Assembly (NCBI GenBank): GCA_964639275.1
Contig: CAZXCQ010000236.1
Coordinates: 1-9,831, forward strand
Origin: CAZXCQ01 sp964639275
Lineage (GTDB): Bacteria > Desulfobacterota > DSM-4660 > Desulfatiglandales > Desulfatiglandaceae
Direction of reading: 5' to 3'
Length of the DNA stretch: 9,831 bases
Of the stretch, positions 1 to 6,210 are shown piece by piece. Below the pieces are notes generated by a model. It was not told where the DNA came from and did not search any database. It saw only the letters and a program-made list of their open reading frames with translations. Position numbers and translations under genes: made by a program. How positions within the stretch are numbered: position 1 is the first letter of the stretch; every line of letters begins with the position of its first letter.

Positions 1-59
1 GCCAGCGCCCGGCCGCCCAGCTCCGCCAGACCGCCGCAGGTCACCGCCGCATTATCCAA
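1..59 (-). other. Possible N-terminal edge of a gene running off the left end
   Basis: The first ~57 bases are much richer in G and C than the AT-rich stretch that follows, as at a gene boundary. On the minus strand a frame is open from about position 167 to the window edge. From a TTG at 59-57 it would read M-D-N-A-A-V-T-C-G-G-L-A-E-L-G-G-R-A-L-A, with G or C in most third codon positions. There is no ATG in this frame and no visible ribosome binding site, and the three plus-strand frames are also open across the first ~70 bases. It could therefore be the end of a plus-strand gene or non-coding. I do not recognise a family. Confidence 0.15.
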
Positions 60-178
60 CGGTTTTGCCGGGTAGTTTATGATATTGTAATGTAAAAAAC
101 GACAAGAAATCGATAAGAAACCCGCTTGGATAGCGCCGCGACTGTTTGCTATTATAGGCGTAAGATATTAGGGCTCAG

Positions 179-215
179 GGTTCAAAGGTTCAGGGTTCAA
201 AGGTTCAAGGTTCAG
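179..215. repeat. GGTTCA short tandem repeat block
   Basis: The hexamer GGTTCA occurs at 179, 187, 194, 202 and 209, with alternating spacings of 8, 7, 8 and 7. This amounts to two 15-base units (GGTTCAAAGGTTCAG, then the same with one change) plus a partial third. A degenerate copy, GGCTCAG, precedes it at 172. The block is non-coding and opens the larger periodic tract that continues to 342. Similar low-complexity intergenic strings occur in other deltaproteobacterial genomes by recollection; their role is unknown. Confidence 0.75.
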
Positions 216-230
216 GGGGTTATAATTGAT

Positions 231-342
231 GATTTTCGATTGTTGATTGTCGATTGTTCAAATAAGACTTAAGATTTATGATTGCTGACTGTTGAATTAA
301 GGGTTCCTCGTTGCTGGTTACTCGTTGCTCGCTGCTCGTTGC
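231..342. repeat. Heptanucleotide periodic tract (GATTGTT-like then TCGTTGC-like units)
   Basis: Read in steps of seven from 231 the units are GATTTTC, GATTGTT, GATTGTC, GATTGTT, CAAATAA, GACTTAA, GATTTAT, GATTGCT, GACTGTT and GAATTAA. One transitional unit follows (GGGTTCC at 301), then TCGTTGC, TGGTTAC, TCGTTGC, TCGCTGC and TCGTTGC ending at 342. Both unit families keep the same seven-base register for sixteen steps, apart from the degenerate units in the middle. No coding frame uses it. It resembles the short tandemly repeated heptamers (STRR) described in cyanobacterial genomes, but that is an analogy, not homology. Confidence 0.75.
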
Positions 343-356
343 TAGTCGGCGTGAAA

Positions 357-404
357 CGGACTTGTCCGCCGGGATTGTGGCGGGGATCCCGCGGAAGGCG
401 GGAT
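357..404. terminator. GC-rich hairpin cluster downstream of the Fe-S gene, possible terminator
   Basis: Three short inverted repeats are packed here: CGGAC/GTCCG (357-361 with 364-368, two-base loop), CCGCC/GGCGG (366-370 with 379-383), and ATCCCGC/GCGGGAT (386-392 with 398-404, loop GGAAG), the last a perfect 7-bp stem. They lie 64 to 111 bases past the stop of the Fe-S subunit gene, where the AOR operon should end. None is followed by a convincing T-run on the minus strand; only TTT follows the CGGAC/GTCCG hairpin. Termination is plausible but not proven. GGGATTG is also directly repeated at 371 and 400, so this may equally be part of a dispersed repeat. Confidence 0.3.
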
Positions 405-467
405 TGCTGGTTCAATCATGGAAAATCATAGTGAAAATCGAGGGAAAGTCAAGAGAATTCGCTTCAG

Positions 468-755
468 TCAATCCAAAATAAGAGGTCGCAGGTCTCCAAC
501 AGAGCTAAGGCAACCTGAACTGCAGAACCAGATGCACAAGGGCATGGTTTCCTCTGGGCAGCCATTACATGTGGACATGATGGAGAGTTCAAGATTTCCC
601 TCTTTGTCATTTCGGCAGACTTTGATGCTTGAATTTGAAGGATCAAAGGTCCTCAGGTGATGAAATGAACAGGCCAGTTCACAGGTCCGGCAGCCGTTAC
701 ATTTTTCAATATCGACTGTGATCTTTCTTCTCTCCACCTGGTCCTTCCCACTCAT
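468..755 (-). CDS. Ferredoxin-like 2x[4Fe-4S] subunit of the AOR
   Basis: A 95-residue iron-sulfur protein, predicted to move electrons between the AOR catalytic subunit and cellular low-potential carriers. It shows two cysteine groups: C19-x2-C22-x2-C25-x3-C29 and C63-x2-C66-x7-C74-x3-C78, the pattern of HycB-like/polyferredoxin small subunits with two cubane clusters. The residue after C78 is Ser where Pro is usual, and C47 and C82 are extra. There is no signal peptide, so it is cytoplasmic. The start is ATG at 755, because it overlaps the AOR stop as ATGA. A longer in-frame extension to 860 would run back inside the AOR gene and lacks similarity. No Shine-Dalgarno is visible (CTGCCGCC upstream), which fits translational coupling to the AOR gene. 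Family assignment is firm; the electron partner is unknown. Confidence 0.88.
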   Translation of the reverse strand: MSGKDQVERRKITVDIEKCNGCRTCELACSFHHLRTFDPSNSSIKVCRNDKEGNLELSIMSTCNGCPEETMPLCIWFCSSGCLSSVGDLRPLILD

Positions 756-2677
756 ATTTGAGGCGGCAGTTTCCCCGCATCTCTCAGTTTTTCCAAGACA
801 AACAAAAGCCCCAATTCCCTCAAAACCGCCTCGGTTTGCAGGCCGGTTTTTGGGTCCCACCCATGAAGGTCATAATATTCTTCGAGCATGTTCTGCCACT
901 CGTCATGTGTGAAAACGGCCCCCTTGTATGGACCGCTCTTTACAGGCTCCTCAAAAAATCTCGGGGGTGGATAATCATCTGCCACCCCAAAACCCGCATG
1001 CAAGGTGTTGAACGCCTTCTCAATGTTATGAACCTTGCGGCCCAGAAGCATTAGGGTATCGCCTGAAAATGTCATCCCGGTGGCGGTGCTGAGAAGACCC
1101 GCGTATTCGTCGGGACCCAGGAATTTTAGATCCACCCACTTTGAAGTGAAATAACAGAGGCCCAGCATGTCCACCACTGATTTCAGTTGCTCGTACCAAT
1201 AGACCACTTTGGCTTTCCCGCGATATGTTTCCTGTTCCCCGCCGTAAGGGGTCCCAAAGACAGCCACAGAGTCTTCCGGGGAGATCTTTATCATTCCGGT
1301 CATGGTGGCCCCGTTGAGGTGTCCTCCCCCTCTGGGGGCCACCACAACGCCCAAGGCCCATCCCTTGTCTGCCCGTATGGCCTCTGCAAGGTCCTGGCCC
1401 TTTATATGCACGGCGTATTTGTCGGCGCCCCTCCCGATGATCTCTGCCGCCCGATAGGCCCCCTGGTTCAAGATCGCGCCAAAGCCAACCCCGTAGGCCA
1501 TTTTCTCAATCAGCCCGGTGACGGCCCGATGATCCCCCCAGAGCAGTTTCAACCCATCTGTATCCCCCTCATCGATGATCCCCTTCTCATAGAGTTCAAA
1601 TGCAAGGGCGATGGCCCCGGAGGTATTATCGATATCCATCCCGTATTGTGAACAGAGGGCCTGAATCGCCAGCACGGCCGGCGGATGGGTTATCTCCAGT
1701 TTGCCGATAAAATCCCATACCAGATTCTGATGGAACCCCTCCACAAGCAGTGGGGCATAATCCCCATCCTCTATTTGGTAAAGAAAGGTATCCTGGAAAA
1801 AGCACCCCATACAAGACAGGTTGCGGACCTGAAATGACTCCTCAAAAACCGACCGGGCAACCCGTTCCAGATCTTTTTCGTCCATATGGTCGTCCTGGAA
1901 GTTCCTTACCGGAATGGTGCAGGCCGCATTTGCCCGCGGAACACTCCCGCAGGTTCCGTGGGTCCGCAAGCGTTTTATTGTCTCGGTAGAGAATATCTGC
2001 TTTCGTACCTTTTCCACAATAGACAGGAATCTGTCGGGATCAGCGATTTGAATCGGTAAACTCCCCCGGACAACAATGGCCTTCAGTTTCTTGCTGCCCA
2101 TGATCGCAGCAAAGCCACACCGGCCCGCAGCCCGAGCCTTATCAACAATGATGCAGGCAACTGGCGCAATTCTTTCACCGGCTGGCCCGATTGAAAGAAC
2201 CCTGGCTGTCTTTCCATGGGTCTTCCGGAGCTCCTCGTCGGTCTCCCATGTAGTCATGTCCTGGAGATGACTGGCACTTCTTAGGGATGCCTTCTTGTTC
2301 TCGATCAGCAGGTAAACCGGGTCAGGGCTTTTCCCTTCTATGATAACCGCGTCAAACCCCGCGTATTTTAATTCCGGGGCAAAATGGCCACCCACATTAG
2401 AAGAACCGATTCCCCCCGTGAGTACATTCTTTCCCGAAATGGACAATCTTGCTGATCCCGGAGCAAGCGTGCCGGTGAGTGGACCTGTTGCAAAAACAAG
2501 CAGGCTTTTCGCATCCAGAGGAGGCAGATCAGCGGGAAGGCTTTGAAAGAGGAGGCTCTGTCCCAACCCGCGACCCCCCAAGAACTCGCTCACGTAAGGT
2601 CCACATTCCTCAATTTGAATAGATTCCCGCGTGAGATCAACCTTGAGGATATGACCGGCCCACGCACAGTTGTTCAT
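752..2677 (-). CDS. aor: Tungsten-type aldehyde ferredoxin oxidoreductase, catalytic subunit
   Basis: A 641-residue AOR-family protein, full length for the family. These enzymes oxidise aldehydes to acids, or run in reverse, at a tungsten bis-pterin centre beside one [4Fe-4S] cluster in the cytoplasm. The N-terminal domain shows FLGGRGLG (32-39), TGPLTGT...APGSAR (64-77), a G-rich segment (88-98) and MGSKKLKAI (193-201). The pterin-binding motifs appear as QYGMD (344-348) and DMLGLC (503-508). Expected cluster ligands are C289, C292 and C508, but the third position of CxxCxxxC is D296. The usual GPEYE stretch reads GFHQN (314-318). H453 in PRGGGH is kept. The start is ATG 2677, preceded by AGGTGGGA six bases upstream; a GTG at 2689 is possible but less well placed. 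The gene overlaps the Fe-S gene by four bases. It belongs to the AOR superfamily that also contains BamB; the substrate is not deducible. Confidence 0.92.
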   Translation of the reverse strand: MNNCAWAGHILKVDLTRESIQIEECGPYVSEFLGGRGLGQSLLFQSLPADLPPLDAKSLLVFATGPLTGTLAPGSARLSISGKNVLTGGIGSSNVGGHFAPELKYAGFDAVIIEGKSPDPVYLLIENKKASLRSASHLQDMTTWETDEELRKTHGKTARVLSIGPAGERIAPVACIIVDKARAAGRCGFAAIMGSKKLKAIVVRGSLPIQIADPDRFLSIVEKVRKQIFSTETIKRLRTHGTCGSVPRANAACTIPVRNFQDDHMDEKDLERVARSVFEESFQVRNLSCMGCFFQDTFLYQIEDGDYAPLLVEGFHQNLVWDFIGKLEITHPPAVLAIQALCSQYGMDIDNTSGAIALAFELYEKGIIDEGDTDGLKLLWGDHRAVTGLIEKMAYGVGFGAILNQGAYRAAEIIGRGADKYAVHIKGQDLAEAIRADKGWALGVVVAPRGGGHLNGATMTGMIKISPEDSVAVFGTPYGGEQETYRGKAKVVYWYEQLKSVVDMLGLCYFTSKWVDLKFLGPDEYAGLLSTATGMTFSGDTLMLLGRKVHNIEKAFNTLHAGFGVADDYPPPRFFEEPVKSGPYKGAVFTHDEWQNMLEEYYDLHGWDPKTGLQTEAVLRELGLLFVLEKLRDAGKLPPQI

Positions 2678-2683
2678 GACTCG

Positions 2684-2691
2684 TCCCACCT
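2684..2691 (-). promoter_or_regulatory. Ribosome binding site of the AOR gene
   Basis: The minus strand reads AGGTGGGA with six bases to the ATG at 2677. This decides the start over the in-frame GTG at 2689, which overlaps the site itself. Confidence 0.6.
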
Positions 2692-2759
2692 ACAACCCTT
2701 ATCCGGATACACCGCTCCTCTACCGAGATATGACAAAAACCTTTGCGCCGTATTCAATA

Positions 2760-3146
2760 TCATTTCAGATTAGCGCCTCTTTCTACCAATAGCTCTCGCA
2801 GTATGGACCTGTGGCAGCGCGCCTCGTTCTCGCAGTAACACCCCACAGAGAAATTCGCGTCGTGAGACAGCACTGCAAGCAGATCGATAATCCGGCTCTT
2901 TTCCGGATCGGCCATCTCGGCGCGATATTTCCTAACAAATGCGGCCCAGTCTTTCTCGGATTCTGCAGCCCGCCCCAGTTTCATGAGATCGGATGTTGGT
3001 GCTATGTTTGGGAGCCACACGTCATACCAGTTTTGTGATGCGTATTCGCTCTTGGGTACACCACGTGGTGGACGTCTTACCGTCCCGATGCGAGGTCCTT
3101 CTCCCTCAGCCCTTTTGGTGCCGAGACGCACAATTCGGATTGCCAT
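2760..3146 (-). CDS. DUF488 family protein
   Basis: A 128-residue soluble protein matching the DUF488 family. Visible family features are RRPPRGVPKSEYAS (24-37), YDVWLPNIAP (41-50), a mid-region W..F...Y..EM helix (67-78), a DLLAVLS core (88-94), and the C-terminal GCYCENEARCHRS (102-114) with C103, C105 and C111. DUF488 proteins have no firmly established biochemical role; the clustered Cys/His residues could suggest metal or redox chemistry, but this is inference. The start is ATG 3146 with GGGGAGG at 3153-3159, six bases upstream. The gene lies 82 bases ahead of the AOR gene on the same strand and is the first gene after a 218-base gap, so it probably heads the DUF488-AOR-Fe-S transcript. 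It is not the E. coli YeaO type: the C-terminal Cys motif is absent from YeaO as I recall it. Confidence 0.85.
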   Translation of the reverse strand: MAIRIVRLGTKRAEGEGPRIGTVRRPPRGVPKSEYASQNWYDVWLPNIAPTSDLMKLGRAAESEKDWAAFVRKYRAEMADPEKSRIIDLLAVLSHDANFSVGCYCENEARCHRSILRELLVERGANLK

Positions 3147-3192
3147 GATATGCCTCCCCTATGACTGGATATTTGGCGTGTAGCGCGAAACG

Positions 3193-3245
3193 CCCAGCTT
3201 CAGAGGTGGGAGTGTAGCGAAATGAGCATCCTTCTCAAAGCTGGG
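3193..3245. repeat. Inverted repeat in the leader of the DUF488 gene
   Basis: CCCAGCTT (3193-3200) is perfectly complemented by AAGCTGGG (3238-3245), enclosing 37 bases. On the plus strand it is followed by TTTTT at 3252-3256. The only genes here are on the minus strand, where it lies between the candidate promoter and the DUF488 ribosome binding site and would form a leader stem. It could be a regulatory leader or a chance repeat. Confidence 0.35.
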
Positions 3246-3264
3246 GATATCTTTTTAATTTGAT

Positions 3265-3294
3265 ACCATACTCTATGGATAAAGGAAAAGCCAA
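3265..3294 (-). promoter_or_regulatory. Candidate sigma70-type promoter for DUF488-AOR-Fe-S
   Basis: On the minus strand, TTGGCT (3294-3289) and TATGGT (3270-3265) are separated by 18 bases. Each matches the sigma70 consensus at four of six positions. It lies about 120 bases upstream of the DUF488 start, in the only sizeable gap before that gene. The match is modest. Confidence 0.3.
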
Positions 3295-3364
3295 GACATT
3301 TCACTGTGGTCAGCGTGAGGATATGCCAATTTGGAGGGCGGCTTGAAAAGAGGGGAGGTTGGTC

Positions 3365-4900
3365 TCAATAGGAGGTGGGCCAGGCATGAAGGAGGTGTCT
3401 GCCCACACCGCCCCTTCTTTGGTCCCGGTGACAGTTGAGCATATGAATGAGGAATTCGCGGGTTTCAGCGGGATCTATGATCTCGTTTACCCCGAAGACC
3501 CCTGCTGCATCCCAGGGTTCTGTGTTCCTCGCCATCTCATCCAAAAGCCCACCAAAGGCCTCCGGGTCTTCTTCTCTTTTGACATTATGGACAACACTGA
3601 TCGCCGGTTCCGGATCCATAAAGCTGATTTCGGCCGTCGGCCAGGCCGCGAAGACATCGGAGTATTTCCCGCCACCCATGTTGAGATAGGCCTGACCGTA
3701 GATCTTGCGAATCACCACCGTGAGTTTCGGCACCGTGACCAGGGAGAGGGCATTCATCCAATTTATGATCTTGCCGACGATCTTCCGGCGCTCTCCTTCC
3801 CTGCCCACCAGAAAGCCCGGTGTGTCCACCAGGGTCACAATGGGGAGATTAAAGGAGTCGCAAAGGACCAGAAAACTGGTGACCTTTTCGCAGCATTCCG
3901 CATCCAGTGCACCGGCCCCAAAAAGGGGATTATTGGCCAAAAGACCAATGGCGTGTCCGTCGAGCCTGGCAAAGGCCGTGACACAAGGCCGGCCAAAGTC
4001 TCCCTTTAATTCCAGAATCTCGCCCCCATCCACAATCGCCCTGGCAATCTGTCTTATGTCGTATACACGGTTCCTTTTCTCAGGAAGGTATTCAAGGATC
4101 CGGGCCATTTGCGCACCGGATCCCTCGGGGACCTCCACCCTTGGGGGGAGTTCCTCTGCATTCAGGGGAAGATAACTCAAAAACCTCTTTGCAAGGGCCA
4201 GGCATTCCTCTTCCGTATCTCCCACGGCGTCGATCAAACCGGTTGTCTTCGAATGGACTTCCCATCCTCCCAATTCTTCGGGCGGGGTTTCCTCACCCGT
4301 GGCAATCCGGGTCACCCTTGGACTGGAAACCGCCATGACCGCCCCTTTTAACATGACGCTGATATCGGACATGGCGGTATACCAGGACGAACTGCCGTAG
4401 CAGGGCCCGAGGAGAACGGAGATCCAGGGCGCCTCCCTCAGCCTGAGATACTGAGCCGGATTCTGCCCGCCTTGTCCCATTCCTGCCGCGCCCATGCAAT
4501 CCGGCATTCTTGCCCCTGTGGACTCCCCGAGAAATACCAGGGGCATCCCCTTTTCAGCGCTGAGCGCTCGCATGTAATCTATCTTCTTCATGTTTGTCCA
4601 CGAACTGGAAGCCCCCAGGACACTCATATCGTTTGCGACCGTTGCGATGGGCCTGCCGCTCACCCGGCCACAACCGATGATTTTCCCATCCGCCGGCGTG
4701 CGATCCGCTACGCCCTGGTCGGCCGAGTGGGCAAAAAGTCCCAATTCCTGAAAAGTGCCGGGGTCAAAAAAGAGATCGATCCTTTCGCGAACATTGAGCT
4801 TTCCCGCGGCCTTTATCGCTCCCAGTTTGTCTTTACCCCCCATGGCGAGCTGGTGCCTTTTCTTCTCGTAAAACTGTCTCATTCTATCCTCATGTTTCAT
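3365..4900 (-). CDS. Acyl-CoA carboxylase carboxyltransferase (beta-type) subunit
   Basis: A 511-residue crotonase-fold carboxyltransferase, the length of propionyl/methylmalonyl-CoA carboxylase beta subunits (PccB/MmdA-like). The family moves CO2 between biotin and an acyl-CoA. The N-half carries GESTGARMP (125-133) and the oxyanion-hole segment GPCYGSSSWYTA (165-176). The C-half carries NNPLFGAGALD (323-333), VDTPGFLVGREGE (358-370) and RKIYGQAYLNMGG (398-410). Several differ from common PccB (GGAR-type, GPCAGGA and RKAYGGAY), suggesting a divergent subfamily. The substrate could be propionyl-, methylmalonyl-, glutaconyl- or another acyl-CoA. No biotin carboxylase or biotin carrier is in the window, so partners must be elsewhere. 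The start is ATG 4900 with AGGAAG ten bases upstream; an internal ATG at 4882 with GAGGAT before it is an alternative. The gene follows dctM by 40 bases and is probably cotranscribed with it. Confidence 0.9.
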   Translation of the reverse strand: MKHEDRMRQFYEKKRHQLAMGGKDKLGAIKAAGKLNVRERIDLFFDPGTFQELGLFAHSADQGVADRTPADGKIIGCGRVSGRPIATVANDMSVLGASSSWTNMKKIDYMRALSAEKGMPLVFLGESTGARMPDCMGAAGMGQGGQNPAQYLRLREAPWISVLLGPCYGSSSWYTAMSDISVMLKGAVMAVSSPRVTRIATGEETPPEELGGWEVHSKTTGLIDAVGDTEEECLALAKRFLSYLPLNAEELPPRVEVPEGSGAQMARILEYLPEKRNRVYDIRQIARAIVDGGEILELKGDFGRPCVTAFARLDGHAIGLLANNPLFGAGALDAECCEKVTSFLVLCDSFNLPIVTLVDTPGFLVGREGERRKIVGKIINWMNALSLVTVPKLTVVIRKIYGQAYLNMGGGKYSDVFAAWPTAEISFMDPEPAISVVHNVKREEDPEAFGGLLDEMARNTEPWDAAGVFGVNEIIDPAETREFLIHMLNCHRDQRRGGVGRHLLHAWPTSY

Positions 4901-4940
4901 GGTGTGATGTCTTCCTTTCGACCAAATCCAGGCCTTGTCA

Positions 4941-6209
4941 TCAAACCAAACCCGGCAGCCAGGTGGCCAGGGATGGAAAAAAAATGAGAATCAGCCCGTA
5001 TATGATTCCCACCAGGAAAAAGAATGGAAAAATGGCCCTGATGACGTTATGGGCGGACTCTTCTGCGACGGCCGCTGCCGTGTAAGCCCCAACACAGACG
5101 GGCGGAGTGAGCAGGCCCATCCCCACAAACCCGGTAAAAACGATCATCAGATGAAGAAGATTGATGTTCAGGGCTGTGGCAATGGGTGCAAAGATCGGCA
5201 GGGTCAAATACATGATCGGAACGACCTCGATAAATGTACCCAATATAAGGACGATAACACCGCATACCATGAGGAACAGGACAGGCGTCACGCCCAGACC
5301 GATCACCGCATCGATTAGCCTGTGGGGAAAGCGTGTATAGGTAAGGGCCACGGACAGAAACGAAGCGGTAGCGATGATCGCAAAGATCATGGAGGTCGTT
5401 GCGGCGGTTGCCTTCAATGAAGTCCAGAGGCCCTTTAAGTCGAGCTCCCGGTAGATGAAAAAGCCCACGATCACTGCCCAAATACCTGCCACGGCCGCAG
5501 ACTCGGTCGGGGTGAGTAAGCCGGAATAAATGCCTCCCAGGATAAGGACCGGGGTCATGAGCGCCGGCCAGGCCGAGTAGACACTCTTGATAAATGCCTG
5601 CCAGCCGGCCGGGGGGGTTCTTTCCATGTGCCGGCACTTCCATAATACGACAAGGATGAGGAGGCCCGCAAAGACAAACCCCGGGATGATCCCTGCGGCA
5701 AAGGCATCGGCGACATTTTCGCCCGTTATAGCACAGTAGATAATCGCGCCATTGCTGGGTGGAATCAGGGCGTCCAGAAACCCGGAACAGGCCGCAAGCG
5801 CGGCCACAAAGGCCCTGGGATAACCCTTTTCCACCATGACCGGCACCATGATCGTACCCACGGCCACAATGGCCGCCAGGATCGAACCGCAAAGGGCGCC
5901 AAAGAACCCCATGGTCAAGACCATGGCAATCCCGAGGCCTCCCCGCCAATGGCCGACCGCCTTCATAAACACCTCGACGAGACGGCGGGCCATGCCCCCT
6001 TCAACCATCACCATGCCCGAAAAAATAAAAAGGGGTATGGCCAGGAGAATATATTTTGTAATCGCGTCAAAGGTCACCTGGGTCAGAACGCTCAAGGGCA
6101 AATCCAGCGCACCGACCACCACCAGACTTCCGTAGAGGCCAAAAACCAGAAAGACAGGGACAGAAATAAAAAGGGTGATAATCCCCAGGGCCAGAGCGAC
6201 GTGGACCAT
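4941..6209 (-). CDS. dctM: TRAP transporter large permease, DctM family
   Basis: A 422-residue, almost wholly hydrophobic inner-membrane protein of normal DctM length, with about twelve predicted membrane segments. It forms the ion-coupled translocation channel. Signature segments are GTIMVPVMVEKGYPRAF (118-134), the hairpin-like ALIPPSNGAIIY (147-158), GLLTPTESAAVAG (230-242) and GLLTPPVCVGAY (365-376). The chosen start is ATG 6209, one base after the dctQ stop, with GAGGAGG nine bases upstream. An in-frame start twelve codons earlier would overlap dctQ and lacks a comparable site. It forms the permease with dctQ and takes substrate from dctP; these systems use a sodium or proton gradient and typically carry carboxylic acids. 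Confidence 0.95.
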   Translation of the reverse strand: MVHVALALGIITLFISVPVFLVFGLYGSLVVVGALDLPLSVLTQVTFDAITKYILLAIPLFIFSGMVMVEGGMARRLVEVFMKAVGHWRGGLGIAMVLTMGFFGALCGSILAAIVAVGTIMVPVMVEKGYPRAFVAALAACSGFLDALIPPSNGAIIYCAITGENVADAFAAGIIPGFVFAGLLILVVLWKCRHMERTPPAGWQAFIKSVYSAWPALMTPVLILGGIYSGLLTPTESAAVAGIWAVIVGFFIYRELDLKGLWTSLKATAATTSMIFAIIATASFLSVALTYTRFPHRLIDAVIGLGVTPVLFLMVCGVIVLILGTFIEVVPIMYLTLPIFAPIATALNINLLHLMIVFTGFVGMGLLTPPVCVGAYTAAAVAEESAHNVIRAIFPFFFLVGIIYGLILIFFPSLATWLPGLV

Positions 6210-6210
6210 G

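Noticed and set aside
179..342. CRISPR array
   Set aside because: Units are only 7-8 bases, contiguous and degenerate, with no spacers of constant length and no cas genes.
418..660. 80-codon plus-strand open frame
   Set aside because: It is antisense to the Fe-S subunit gene, which has two complete cysteine motifs; the plus-strand product has no recognisable features.
752..2677. Assignment of the AOR gene as benzoyl-CoA reductase subunit BamB
   Set aside because: It belongs to the same superfamily, but the electron subunit is a small two-cluster protein and no other bam genes are present. I could not map BamB-specific active-site residues with confidence, so the general AOR call is kept.
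3238..3256. Plus-strand rho-independent terminator from AAGCTGGGG followed by TTTTT
   Set aside because: No plus-strand gene ends nearby, the loop would be 37 bases, and two non-stem bases plus ATC separate the stem from the T-run.
3359..4009. 216-codon plus-strand open frame
   Set aside because: It lies opposite the carboxyltransferase C-terminal half and has no domain or plausible ribosome binding site of its own.
5047..5949. 300-codon minus-strand open frame
   Set aside because: It is an out-of-frame reading inside dctM, rich in Arg, Gly, His and Cys, and the DctM frame is unmistakable.
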